64,000 nt of DNA, from positions 620,001 through 684,000 of the forward strand of contig NZ_NETJ01000001.1 of NCBI RefSeq assembly GCF_002128405.1. Direction: 5' to 3'. The notes under the pieces are model-generated. The model had not been told where the DNA came from, did not search any database, and saw only the letters and a program-made list of their open reading frames with translations. Below are positions 54,789-62,923 of the stretch, piece by piece. Position numbers and translations under genes: made by a program. The number at the start of each line of letters is the position of its first letter. Position 1 is the first letter of the stretch. Source of the stretch: Gottfriedia solisilvae. GTDB lineage: Bacteria > Bacillota > Bacilli > Bacillales > Bacillaceae_G.

Positions 54789-54902
54789 TTATTTACTATA
54801 CGTTGATTTCCAATTCTCACTCCAAGATTGGTAATCTACAACATCTAATAAATAAGGATTACCATATGACAAATTGCAATTTCCATAAAGTAAGTGACAG
54901 CT
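54789..54902 (-). pseudogene. C-terminal gene fragment with a composite repeat
   Basis: The frame ending TAA at 54789 reads CHLLYGNCNLSYGNPYLLDV and VDYQSWSENWKSTYSK but is closed upstream by TAA (54903). A start with AAGGAG (ATG near 54934) exists in another frame, so a frameshift probably split the gene. Confidence 0.4.
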
Positions 54903-55011
54903 TTAACATATTATTATTACTTCTCATTAACATTCTCCTTCTTCTGAAACTTCATATGTTGTTAAGAGTAATGTTCTGAAAATAATTGTTATCCGTTTTT
55001 TACTTTTTCCT

Positions 55012-55096
55012 TATTCCACTAAACTTCCATTTACTGCAATAAAAAATGAGCCATAATTATGACTCATGATTTTCTACAATTAGACAATTAGATTAA
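55012..55096 (-). repeat. Composite 3' repeat, copy 20
   Basis: Box CACTAAACTTCCATTTACTG, hairpin ATGAG...CTCAT with minus-strand T run, decayed palindrome ACAATTAGACAATTAG. It lies 4 nt from the stop of the IDEAL-domain gene. Confidence 0.65.
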
Positions 55097-55099
55097 TCC

Positions 55100-55444
55100 C
55101 TATTTTACGCCACTAACAAGTTGCCTCATGGAGTTTAACTGAGAAGATAGCTCATTAAACCAATCCTCATCCCCCGTTGAGAGTGCCAAGTCAATTAGAA
55201 AGCGAACCTGTTCTTTGTTTGCCACTTTCGAATCAGGCATTTTCTTTACGTTTTTATTTCTCATGTGAATGGTTTTTCCAACTGTCGTTTTATTATCTGA
55301 AGTAATTACATTTACCTTTACTATTTCATCAAGATTAGTAAGTGAATCAATATAACCTATTACTAATTCTCCATCCGCTGATTTACCTTTAACCCAGTCA
55401 CCTGTTTTTAAAATAGTTTCATTATTTATATTCATTTTTTCCAC
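55100..55444 (-). CDS. IDEAL-domain protein
   Basis: A 114-aa protein. The N-terminal 70 residues form an SH3/KOW-like beta domain (TGDWVKGKSADGELVIGYI); the C terminus EQVRFLIDLALSTGDEDWFNELSSQL matches the IDEAL domain. Function unknown. A CTGTAA-N9-TTACAA site 59 bp upstream suggests control by the adjacent Rrf2 regulator. Confidence 0.75.
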   Translation of the reverse strand: MEKMNINNETILKTGDWVKGKSADGELVIGYIDSLTNLDEIVKVNVITSDNKTTVGKTIHMRNKNVKKMPDSKVANKEQVRFLIDLALSTGDEDWFNELSSQLNSMRQLVSGVK

Positions 55445-55502
55445 CTTCTTATATAGAGTTATAAGTTAAAAATTTTGTGATCATAACAACACTTACGTTG
55501 AA

Positions 55503-55523
55503 CTGTAATGTTTTTTATTACAA
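55503..55523. promoter_or_regulatory. Candidate Rrf2 (SaiR-like) operator upstream of the IDEAL gene
   Basis: CTGTAA-N9-TTACAA, one mismatch from the symmetric site found at the saiR-like and spxA2-like promoters. Confidence 0.5.
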
Positions 55524-55534
55524 TTTGATTAAAA

Positions 55535-55549
55535 GAAGGCATAGCCTTC
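55535..55549 (-). terminator. Small hairpin after the Rrf2 gene
   Basis: GAAGGC-ATA-GCCTTC stem, with TTTTAATC on the minus strand. It may end the regulator transcript. Confidence 0.5.
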
Positions 55550-55563
55550 ACTTTTTTAGCTGC

Positions 55564-55977
55564 TCACTTCTCACATTTGATATGATCGACAATGTCCTTT
55601 ATAGTGTATTGCTTTAAATATCCCCCAAGATGTTCTTCTGCACCTAAGAAAATATTAAAAAGAACATTTTGCATATTTGCCCCAACAACACATTTTCCAT
55701 TTGATTCAGGGCACTTAGGCTGCAATGCCCCCTCAGAGGTGATCATGTAAATATCCCATAGATTCACTTCATTCAAATCTAAGGCAAATATAAATCCACC
55801 ACCAGTTCCTTCTTTCGATTGTATAAATCCATGCTTTTTTAACAAACTAAGCACTTTACGAATACGTACTGGATGGACACAGGCACTCTCTGATATTGCA
55901 TCACTTGTAGACATCCGGTCCGGCTGCAGCGCAAGATAAGTTAAACTATGAATGGCAAGTGTGAAATCACTGTTCAT
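55564..55977 (-). CDS. saiR: Rrf2-family repressor (SaiR-like)
   Basis: A 137-aa winged-helix protein: LAIHSLTYLALQPDRMSTSD, recognition region VHPVRIRKVLSLLKKHGFIQSKEG, and a late cysteine pair CPESNGKC. In B. anthracis SaiR, an Rrf2 protein, represses spxA2; here an SpxA2-like gene lies next door and both promoters share an inverted repeat. The symbol is inferred from that arrangement. Confidence 0.8.
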   Translation of the reverse strand: MNSDFTLAIHSLTYLALQPDRMSTSDAISESACVHPVRIRKVLSLLKKHGFIQSKEGTGGGFIFALDLNEVNLWDIYMITSEGALQPKCPESNGKCVVGANMQNVLFNIFLGAEEHLGGYLKQYTIKDIVDHIKCEK

Positions 55978-56029
55978 GCCCCTGCCTCCTAAAAATTTAC
56001 TTTATATTCTTTGATGATATTATTTAGTA

Positions 56030-56063
56030 CTGTAATACTATGTGTTACAGATTTGTTTGTCAA
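56030..56063 (-). promoter_or_regulatory. Promoter-operator of the Rrf2 gene
   Basis: On the minus strand TTGACA (56058-56063), 17-nt spacer, TAGTAT (56035-56040). CTGTAA-N9-TTACAG (56030-56050) overlaps spacer and -10, as expected for autorepression. Confidence 0.7.
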
Positions 56064-56098
56064 GAAAACTGACATTTCTCTACTATCAATGTTACTTA

Positions 56099-56494
56099 TT
56101 AATTAGCTACTTCTTGTAATCTATTGTATGAGATTGTTCTTAGCTTACGAGGAAGAAAACTACGAATTTCATCCTCATTATAACCAACTTGTAATCTTTT
56201 TTCGTCTTGAATTATTGGCATGCGCAACATTTTGGGATTATTTATTATTAATTTATATAATTCATTAAGCGGGAGCGATTCAATATTTATATTTAATTCC
56301 TGAAACGTTTTTGATTTATTCGATATAATCTCTTCCGTTCCAGTTTCTGTCATGCGAAGAATAGATTTAATCTCCTCATGTGTAAGTGATTCATTCATAA
56401 TATTTTTAACACTATATTCAATATGATGTTCATCTAGCCATGCTTTTGCTTTGCGACAAGATGTACAGCTTGGTGTTACATATAGATTTACCAT
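56099..56494 (-). CDS. spxA2: Spx family regulator (SpxA2-like)
   Basis: A 131-aa ArsC-fold protein that binds RNA polymerase alpha-CTD. ATG at 56494 gives exact Spx length and numbering: redox CxxC at Cys10-Cys13 (PSCTSCRKA) and Gly52 in MTETGTEE are kept, and the C-terminal [19 protein letters not shown] is typical. At the RRPI segment it reads LRMPI, so residue 92 is Met rather than Arg. Two candidate SaiR-like sites precede it. Confidence 0.87.
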   Translation of the reverse strand: MVNLYVTPSCTSCRKAKAWLDEHHIEYSVKNIMNESLTHEEIKSILRMTETGTEEIISNKSKTFQELNINIESLPLNELYKLIINNPKMLRMPIIQDEKRLQVGYNEDEIRSFLPRKLRTISYNRLQEVAN

Positions 56495-56520
56495 TCTTTT
56501 ACACACTCCTAATATTTAAA

Positions 56521-56541
56521 ATGTAATAATAAAAATTACAG
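56521..56541. promoter_or_regulatory. Second Rrf2-type operator before the Spx gene
   Basis: ATGTAA-N9-TTACAG, 27 bp upstream of the start codon, one mismatch from the symmetric site. Confidence 0.5.
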
Positions 56542-56613
56542 TTAGGATAAAAAAGTAATAATGTATTAATAAAATAAATTAAGTTGACCTCTTTACTCAA
56601 TTTATATGAGTAT

Positions 56614-56648
56614 ACTGTAATTTTATTCTTTACAGTTAAAAGTGTCAA
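56614..56648 (-). promoter_or_regulatory. Promoter-operator of the Spx gene
   Basis: On the minus strand TTGACA (56643-56648), 17-nt spacer, TAAAAT (56620-56625). ACTGTAA-N9-TTACAGT (56614-56636) covers the -10, with the same geometry as at the Rrf2 gene. Confidence 0.7.
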
Positions 56649-56896
56649 CTATATTTTTTAAGTTTACATATGGGGAGTGTTTTCTACTTATAGGAAATAA
56701 TTTTTGCTACAATATTAGTCTAATTATAAAAATTTGATAAATTAGTAAAATCAATAAAAAAACAAATAAATAGATAACATAAAAGCACGGATAGAATTAA
56801 TAGTTCAAAAAACAGAAAAACCAAACATATGGCTTCTCTGTTTCTCGTTTTTCAAATACTCTCTTCTTACAAGTTATTTAAAGTAGATTTATTCAT
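56649..56896. other. AT-rich intergenic stretch with a weak terminator
   Basis: No gene seen. An imperfect hairpin (AACAGAGAAGCC against GGTTTTTCTGTT, about 56810-56845 on the minus strand, then TTTTTTG) may end the CobW transcript. Confidence 0.45.
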
Positions 56897-58075
56897 TTAA
56901 GCTTGGACAAATTCCGGAATCGGGTCATTAAATTCATTCCAATCCAATTCCATCTCATCTTTAGTTAATAAACATTTATCAAGTGATTCTTCAATCAGGC
57001 TTCGATTCAAATCGATTCCAATTAAAACAAGTTCAGTAATGCGGTCACCAAAGATATCATCCCATTTATTGTCTAATAATTGATCTTCTTTTCTCATTTC
57101 CTCTTGTTCTATTTGTGTTAATGTAACGATCCACTCACCTGCTCCTTGAATTGTAATGGTCGATCCTGCTTGTGATAACATTCCAACCATATCATTTCTT
57201 GATGCTAACCAAAAGAATCCTTTTGCTCTTACAATATCAACTGGCCAATTCTCTAACCATTGATATAAACGTTCAGGATGAAATGGTTTTTTACGACGGT
57301 AAACGAATGAGCTTATTCCGTACTCTTCGGATTCTGGGATATGGTCTTCATTTAATTCCTTAATCCATCCTGCTGCTTGACTTGCTTTATCAAAGTCAAA
57401 TAGGTGAGTATTTAATACAGAGTTTAATTTTACATTTGAAAATGTTGTAGGAATAATTTTTGCTTCGGCATTAATTTTCATTAAAAAAGCAGTTAATTCT
57501 TTTACATCATGGTCTTCTATTAAATCAATTTTATTTAAAATGATGATATCGGCAAATTCTGCTTGTTCAAGAAGCAGATCTGCAATTTCACGTTTATCTG
57601 TTTGATCTGTTCCCTGTTGACGATCTATTAACGATTCACCTGATGAATAATCCTCCCAAAAACTGTTCGCATCAATTACAGTTACCATTGTATCTAATCG
57701 GGTTTTGTTAGTTATATCGATTCCTAACTCATCATCCACATAAGTGAACGTTTGTGCCACAGGAATTGGTTCACTGATGCCAGATGACTCGATTACTATG
57801 TAATCTATTCCTCCTGCATCAACTAATCTTTCAACTTCTTTCATTAGATCATCTCTCAAAGTACAACAAATGCATCCGTTTTGCATTTCCACTAACTTTT
57901 CTTCGGTACGTGAAAAACCTCCATTTTTTACAAGTTGAGCATCAACATTTATTTCACTCATGTCATTTACAATAACAGCAACTTTTAAGCTTTCTCGATT
58001 AGTCAAAATATGATTTAATAAAGTGGTTTTTCCTGAACCTAAAAATCCACTTAATACAGTAATTGGCACCTTCAT
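56897..58075 (-). CDS. CobW/COG0523 GTPase, Zur-regulated zinc chaperone type
   Basis: A 392-aa G3E GTPase: P-loop [15 protein letters not shown], metal motif GCICC, NKIDL (G4), and a C-terminal CobW_C domain ([14 protein letters not shown]). The family delivers Zn2+ under zinc limitation (B. subtilis YciC/ZagA-like). A Zur-type box lies 38-50 bp upstream, supporting the zinc role. Confidence 0.9.
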   Translation of the reverse strand: MKVPITVLSGFLGSGKTTLLNHILTNRESLKVAVIVNDMSEINVDAQLVKNGGFSRTEEKLVEMQNGCICCTLRDDLMKEVERLVDAGGIDYIVIESSGISEPIPVAQTFTYVDDELGIDITNKTRLDTMVTVIDANSFWEDYSSGESLIDRQQGTDQTDKREIADLLLEQAEFADIIILNKIDLIEDHDVKELTAFLMKINAEAKIIPTTFSNVKLNSVLNTHLFDFDKASQAAGWIKELNEDHIPESEEYGISSFVYRRKKPFHPERLYQWLENWPVDIVRAKGFFWLASRNDMVGMLSQAGSTITIQGAGEWIVTLTQIEQEEMRKEDQLLDNKWDDIFGDRITELVLIGIDLNRSLIEESLDKCLLTKDEMELDWNEFNDPIPEFVQA

Positions 58076-58112
58076 TAATAACTCTCCTAATTATAAACTA
58101 AACGAATTAAAA

Positions 58113-58125
58113 CGTAATAATTACG
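58113..58125. promoter_or_regulatory. Zur box upstream of the CobW gene
   Basis: CGTAATAATTACG is the palindromic core of the Bacillus Zur consensus (TCGTAATNATTACGA). Confidence 0.75.
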
Positions 58126-58137
58126 AATTACATCGAT

Positions 58138-58152
58138 CGATAATCATTATAA
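58138..58152. promoter_or_regulatory. Second FUR-superfamily-like site
   Basis: CGATAATCATTATAA differs from the Fur 7-1-7 box TGATAATNATTATCA at two positions. It is 12 bp beyond the Zur core and may be a second Zur or a Fur/PerR site. Confidence 0.45.
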
Positions 58153-58261
58153 ACCGTATTGGTTACGTTTTGCAAGCAGGAAATAGAACCGTTGCTTCTA
58201 CAAAACAGTAAATATAACATTGATTAGTATATTTACTGATCAATTCAAAGATTTATTTCTT

Positions 58262-58352
58262 ATTCAACTAAACTACCAGTTTGTTCAAAAAAAAAAGCCG
58301 CATATGCGACTCGAGATATTCAACTAAAGCGCTCGTTAGTTGAAATAAAGGA
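58262..58352 (-). repeat. Composite 3' repeat, copy 22 (full)
   Basis: Box TTCAACTAAACTACCAGTTT, ten A residues, hairpin CGCATATGCG, palindrome CAACTAAAGCGCTCGTTAGTTG. A consensus-like copy about 100 bp from the VanY-type gene stop. The remainder of 58153-58451 shows no gene. Confidence 0.78.
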
Positions 58353-58451
58353 AGCTATAATTTACACTTCTTATTTATTTTTTATTATGTTCTCTAATCT
58401 GATACTCTTCCATATTACAAGGATATAAATTAAAATTTCTTTTTTTCAATA

Positions 58452-59330
58452 TCATTCGTAAACGGTCACAATTATTCCATCCATATTGTTACCCGAAATT
58501 TCATAATAGCTATTATCATTTACGTTAATCTCTCTCCTTTGAAATATAGGGTAATAAGTAATCTTGTATTTTTTCCGATTAATTCTAGCAGTAATTTGTT
58601 TTTCTTCTTTTAGGTAATCTAGATATTCTTCTAAAGCAAAATTCTTATCCTTCATAATCGAACTATGTGGCAAACCAACATAGCGTATATGCCAAGGTTC
58701 ATATTGAATTCCTGTTACATCCGTTTTATCCCTCGGATAGCGTAAAATGAACCCATATTTCCAAGCATTATTTTCTATCCACTTTCCTTCGGGCGCTTCC
58801 GTCATCTTCATCTGAGTTGATCCTACATCTAGAGATAACCCCAAATTGTGCTCGCTATAGCCGGCTGGCAAGGCATAGGCAGAACCCATTTCTTGATATA
58901 GTATACTTTGTTCCTCAAAGTCTCGAAAGCCACTAGTAATGCAGAAATTACGAACTCCATCTTTTTCTGCTGCAGTAATCAGCTCTGAAAATCTACGCGC
59001 TATTTCCTCTGACAAATAAATTTCGCTATCGATCAATTCGAATCCCTTTGTCAATTCATTGTGTGTAGATAGATTTATTACATCCGATCTAATACTTTCT
59101 GGGTGAACTGGAATTTTACTGTTGACCAAAAGCAGATTTCCCTGATAGATTTGTTCTACTGCTATCTCTTTTTTGGTAATTTTTTCATAAGTCCTTTTTC
59201 CCTCTACTTCATCATATACCTTTTGTTTTTGTTTTTGAGTTACTACTTTTGGTTCAAATAACGGTTCAATATTTATGACAGTTAAACAAATGCACAATAA
59301 TAATAATACTAGAAATCCCTGCTTCTTCAT
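58452..59330 (-). CDS. VanY-type D-Ala-D-Ala carboxypeptidase
   Basis: A 292-aa membrane-anchored LAS metallopeptidase: one N-terminal helix, then SGFRDFEEQSILYQE, SEHNLGLSLDVG (zinc His and Asp) and EPWHIRYVG (catalytic Glu and zinc His). VanY enzymes trim the terminal D-Ala of peptidoglycan pentapeptides. It is downstream of a VanRS-like pair but behind a strong terminator, so it needs its own promoter or read-through. Confidence 0.9.
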   Translation of the reverse strand: MKKQGFLVLLLLCICLTVINIEPLFEPKVVTQKQKQKVYDEVEGKRTYEKITKKEIAVEQIYQGNLLLVNSKIPVHPESIRSDVINLSTHNELTKGFELIDSEIYLSEEIARRFSELITAAEKDGVRNFCITSGFRDFEEQSILYQEMGSAYALPAGYSEHNLGLSLDVGSTQMKMTEAPEGKWIENNAWKYGFILRYPRDKTDVTGIQYEPWHIRYVGLPHSSIMKDKNFALEEYLDYLKEEKQITARINRKKYKITYYPIFQRREINVNDNSYYEISGNNMDGIIVTVYE

Positions 59331-59389
59331 TTTTCAGTTTTCTCCTTATTCTTCTTTGGGAGGGATTGCTTTCAATAACTAAAGAATAA

Positions 59390-59427
59390 AAAACCTTGGA
59401 TTGTATGAGATCATACGATCCAAGGTT
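59390..59427 (-). terminator. Strong terminator between the PepSY-like and VanY-type genes
   Basis: AACCTTGGATCGTATGA pairs with TCATACAATCCAAGGTT with one mismatch; TTTTTTATTC follows on the minus strand. Confidence 0.88.
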
Positions 59428-59466
59428 TCACGTCCCCAAAAAACGATAAGGGTGATTCGATATGGT

Positions 59467-59973
59467 TTAATTTGCTCCTTCTGGTGCCGTTGGATTTTTC
59501 TCAATCTCAACGATTTCCCCGGTTTTGGAGTTTACAGATGCGGTGTAAAGATCGTTCCACTTAATTCCGATTTCTCTGCCTGCCTTTAAATTTTCTTTCG
59601 CTTCGATGAGTTCAGCATCGGAATATGTGTATTTTTGATCTTCAAAGGTTACAAAATAGAACGTTCCTTCCATATCTACTCGGTCGCAGAAAGTCCCGGA
59701 GGCAACCATGCCATTTAATGAAACCTTAAATTTTTCTTCAATCGCTTTTTTCGCAATCTCTATAGCTTCCTCATCATTCATATCTTGACTTGTTCTTTTT
59801 GAAGCCATATATGGCGAATCTTGGATTTGTGAAATTTGGTGATGTTGACCTATGACCTCCACCTTTTTGGCATCGGTACCTGAAAAAGCAAATGTCGTCA
59901 TAACGCCGTTTGTTGCAACCAATGCCGTTGCTATACCCGCAGTGAATGTTGTTGCGAAAATCTTTTTTTTCAT
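59467..59973 (-). CDS. Secreted PepSY-like protein
   Basis: A 168-aa exported protein with signal peptide (cut near TFAFS) and two alpha-beta units resembling PepSY domains: MNDEEAIEIAKKAIEEKFKV and a strand ending SVNSKTGEIVEIEKN. PepSY proteins may inhibit peptidases or modulate wall enzymes. It lies 87 nt after the sensor kinase gene on the same strand. Confidence 0.75.
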   Translation of the reverse strand: MKKKIFATTFTAGIATALVATNGVMTTFAFSGTDAKKVEVIGQHHQISQIQDSPYMASKRTSQDMNDEEAIEIAKKAIEEKFKVSLNGMVASGTFCDRVDMEGTFYFVTFEDQKYTYSDAELIEAKENLKAGREIGIKWNDLYTASVNSKTGEIVEIEKNPTAPEGAN

Positions 59974-60060
59974 CCTTCATTACCTCCAGCATTTTAATTA
60001 GTGTTTCGTAGCTACAAACCTAGTATGATGGAGCAGTATTATGAACTAATCTTCAAGTTG

Positions 60061-61443
60061 TTAAAGAGTTGTAAAATAAATAGAAACCCTCGTATATTCA
60101 TTTTCTTTTGAATCAATTTGTATTTTTGCATGATGAAGTTGGGCGATCTGATTACAAATAGATAAGCCAAGCCCAATCCCACCTAGTTCTTTTGAACGGG
60201 ACCGGTCTACTACATAAAATGCTTCTGTAATTTTCGCAATGTCCTTCTCAGGTATGCCTCTTCCATAATCCAATACTTCAAGTACAACACCTTCGTGGTA
60301 ATGGTAACTTCTCAATAGGATTTCTTCCCCGTACAATGAAGCTTTTATGCTGTTTTCTACTAAGTTAATTAACAAAGACTGCAATAGTTCTTGGTCTCCG
60401 TAGACTACCTCAGCAATACACTCATATTTGATTTTCATCTGTTTTTCCTCTATATGATGTCGTTCCATGTTTACCACATATGAAAAAAGCTTCTCTATAT
60501 TAACAGGTTCCAAGGTAATCTGTTCACTCTTCAAATATAACATTTGCATCATTTTTCCTGAAAGGACATCCAGCCGTGCAATATGCTCATAAATGTAATG
60601 GACCGCCATTTTCCTTTCTTCCTCATTAAAATTAGCATGATTTAAAAACTCGCTATATCCCTTGATAGCCGTAATGGGTGTTTTCAGTTCATGCGTGAGG
60701 TTGTTGATGAATATTTCTTTGTCTTCACTCACCTTTTTAATCGTTTCAATATGATTGGAAACAGCATCAACCATCCTGTTAAAATCTTGTGCTAATTCTC
60801 CAAACTCGTCGTTCCCTCTTATTATTACTCTTTGATCATAAGCACCTGCAGAAATCGCCTTTACACCTTTATTTAACTTGCGAATGGGTGCAGTTAATTG
60901 AAATAATAAAAAAATAAGCGCTGCCGATAAAATCAAAGAAATCACAAAACTCAATGTAATAAAATACTGCCGTAGTGTAACATAATATTCCTGTAAATAA
61001 TCAGAATTTCTGGAGATAACTAGTTTTAAATCCTTGAAATCCATTTTCCCACCGATAAACAGCCATAGCTCATCGTTCATCTTTCTGTATACGGTTTTGT
61101 ATGGATCTCCATTCTGTTCTGCCCGATCCCCTACAAATTGATAGGCATTTGAAAAGATTAATTGATCCGCTTGGTAAATCTCTAAAAGGATATCATCTTT
61201 ATAATAATGTGCAGCGAAATTAGCAATCACAGGTTCATAGTTGATATTTCCAGTATCTTCAGTATACTCACTCAGTATATAGCTTAATGATTTTTCGATG
61301 CTCCTAAACTCGGTCACTCCTCTTGAGATATCCAGCTGTTCGTTTAGTTGGTAACTCTTTTTTAAAAGTCCATAGGCTCCAAGGTCGAAAGCGATTAAAA
61401 ATACAATCAACACAGACAGATACGTTTTCTGCCAAAATTTCAT
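60061..61443 (-). CDS. Sensor histidine kinase (VanS/OmpR-partner type)
   Basis: A 460-aa kinase: helices near residues 8-28 and 155-178 flank an extracytoplasmic domain, then HAMP (FQLTAPIRKLNKGVKAISAG), HisKA with HELKTPITAIKGYSEFL, and HATPase with NLVENSIKAS, DYGRGIPE and GGIGLGLSICNQ. The gene is 2 nt after its response regulator. Confidence 0.92.
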   Translation of the reverse strand: MKFWQKTYLSVLIVFLIAFDLGAYGLLKKSYQLNEQLDISRGVTEFRSIEKSLSYILSEYTEDTGNINYEPVIANFAAHYYKDDILLEIYQADQLIFSNAYQFVGDRAEQNGDPYKTVYRKMNDELWLFIGGKMDFKDLKLVISRNSDYLQEYYVTLRQYFITLSFVISLILSAALIFLLFQLTAPIRKLNKGVKAISAGAYDQRVIIRGNDEFGELAQDFNRMVDAVSNHIETIKKVSEDKEIFINNLTHELKTPITAIKGYSEFLNHANFNEEERKMAVHYIYEHIARLDVLSGKMMQMLYLKSEQITLEPVNIEKLFSYVVNMERHHIEEKQMKIKYECIAEVVYGDQELLQSLLINLVENSIKASLYGEEILLRSYHYHEGVVLEVLDYGRGIPEKDIAKITEAFYVVDRSRSKELGGIGLGLSICNQIAQLHHAKIQIDSKENEYTRVSIYFTTL

Positions 61444-61445
61444 CT

Positions 61446-62099
61446 CTACACCTCTAGCCTGTAACCGTATTTATAAACCGTTTTGATCCGGGTCTCCCAA
61501 TTTAGTTTCTTTCTAAGCTTCTGAATATGCACGTCAACAGTTCTTGTGTCCCCATAAAAATCGAAGCCCCAGGTTTGCTCAATAATTTTCTCACGGGAAA
61601 GCGCGATATTTTTATTTTGTATAAGAAAATCCAATAAGCGGAATTCCTTATTTGTCATTTCTATTTCTTGTCCATGAACAGTCACTGTATGCTTTTCCAA
61701 TTCAACAACGGTGCCATCCAGCCTAAATTCGTTTGCGACCTTTTGGTTTCTTCTTAAAATGACATGGATACGAGCGATAAGTTCCACTGCTTCAAAAGGC
61801 TTGATTATATAATCTTCCGCTCCGATCTCCAAGCCATGCACTTTATCAGTAACCTTATTTCTTGCAGTCAAGAAGATAACCGGTACGTTACGTTTCACAA
61901 TATCCTGTACGATTTCAAACCCGTCTCTGCCAGGCAGCATCACGTCTAGGATAACTAGATCGATTCGTATCTCATTTAATGTTTTCAAAATTTGATCTCC
62001 ACTATATAATTGGACATACTCATGCCCGACCATCTTTAAATTTACGGCAATCAAATCGTTAATTGCCTTCTCATCATCTACAATCAGTATTTTCGCCAT
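61446..62099 (-). CDS. OmpR-family response regulator (VanR-like)
   Basis: A 217-aa two-domain regulator: receiver with acceptor Asp in DLVILDVMLPGRDG and Lys in YIIKPFEAVEL, then a winged-helix DNA-binding domain ending VDVHIQKLRKKLNWE. Operon with the kinase and PepSY-like gene; the VanY-type gene is the probable target. Confidence 0.93.
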   Translation of the reverse strand: MAKILIVDDEKAINDLIAVNLKMVGHEYVQLYSGDQILKTLNEIRIDLVILDVMLPGRDGFEIVQDIVKRNVPVIFLTARNKVTDKVHGLEIGAEDYIIKPFEAVELIARIHVILRRNQKVANEFRLDGTVVELEKHTVTVHGQEIEMTNKEFRLLDFLIQNKNIALSREKIIEQTWGFDFYGDTRTVDVHIQKLRKKLNWETRIKTVYKYGYRLEV

Positions 62100-62286
62100 A
62101 AGAATACACCTCCCCTACATGTTAGCAGGATTCTATCATAGAGTTGTAAACGAGTTGTAAAAAATTTAATTTCCCTATAGTCTAACCCCTCAGTACAAAT
62201 AACATTAAATAAGAAATCATTTATTTCTTTTTTTAATAAGTCTATATTTATATATTTTTTCCAGCTCTTGTGTCACTGATATAAAG

Positions 62287-62300
62287 TAACTAACGCATGG
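62287..62300. repeat. Half palindrome of the composite repeat
   Basis: GTAACTAACGCATG, 17 bp from the stop of the 62317 gene, with no right arm, hairpin or box. Confidence 0.45.
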
Positions 62301-62316
62301 AGTCCTATACGAAGGT

Positions 62317-62772
62317 TTAATCCATGAACAGCTGCTTCTTTTCTTCTTTATTTAAACAAGTAAAAAATTTTTTATGAACTCTCAATTCCTTCTCTTTTTT
62401 TGGGAAGATTCTTTCAAACCAGGTTACTGCCATCGGAGTATGTTCTGGCTGTTCATTAATTTTATCCAAAAACCATTCATACTCTGCAATTACCTCATCA
62501 TTAATTAGTGAAATGTCCATATTTCTGCATGTAAAATCAAGCACTGCTACGTCTTTTGCAGTTATACATTCATCTAATTTCTTTACTACTCCAATTTCAG
62601 ACGGCATGCGTTCATCATTTAAAGAAACAAAGAAATATATATAATTTGGTAATCTAAATAATCCTTTTTTTGTATCTTTTTTATTTGCGATATATAGCCA
62701 ATCGCCTTTATTAGCAAAACAATTAAATTCTTCTTCATTAATACCAATTAACATTTTTTCATATTTTTTCAT
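62317..62772 (-). CDS. Hypothetical cytosolic protein
   Basis: A 151-aa protein, Lys/Glu-rich, with segments CFANKGDWLYIANKKDTKKG, IYFFVSLNDERMPSEIGVV and VTWFERIFPKKEKELRVHKK. GAGGTGACC ribosome site region. No family recognised; the setting (orphan genes with repeats) suggests accessory DNA. Confidence 0.6.
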   Translation of the reverse strand: MKKYEKMLIGINEEEFNCFANKGDWLYIANKKDTKKGLFRLPNYIYFFVSLNDERMPSEIGVVKKLDECITAKDVAVLDFTCRNMDISLINDEVIAEYEWFLDKINEQPEHTPMAVTWFERIFPKKEKELRVHKKFFTCLNKEEKKQLFMD

Positions 62773-62827
62773 AGGTCACCTCTTTAAATCTATATGTTTA
62801 TTATAGCAATTTTAAATAATTCCTTAT

Positions 62828-62923
62828 TGAGGTAATCTGCCAGTTAGCGCAAAAAAAGAGTCGCCAAAGGCAACTCTGGCAACTCTTGATCTTATTTAAC
62901 TAACGCTCTCGTTAGTTCAAGAA
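62828..62923 (-). repeat. Composite 3' repeat, copy 23 (full)
   Basis: Box GGTAATCTGCCAGTTAGCGC, hairpin GAGT-GCC...GGC-ACTC with extended arms, palindrome TTTAACTAACGCTCTCGTTAG. It has replaced the 3' end of the acetyltransferase remnant. Confidence 0.78.

Noticed and set aside
54767-54979. Plus-strand 70-codon hydrophobic ORF
   Set aside because: Antisense to the gene fragment at 54789-54902; leucine runs come from AT-rich complement.
58452-62099. Vancomycin resistance operon
   Set aside because: No vanH, vanA/B ligase or vanX is present; only a regulator pair and a VanY-type enzyme.
21381-62923. CRISPR array made of the ACTAACG palindromes
   Set aside because: Copies are kilobases apart with unequal spacing, genes between them, and no cas genes.
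21381-62923. True integron attC sites
   Set aside because: The palindrome does not match the GTTRRRY/RYYYAAC core and no integrase with an intact active site is in the window; kept only as an analogy.
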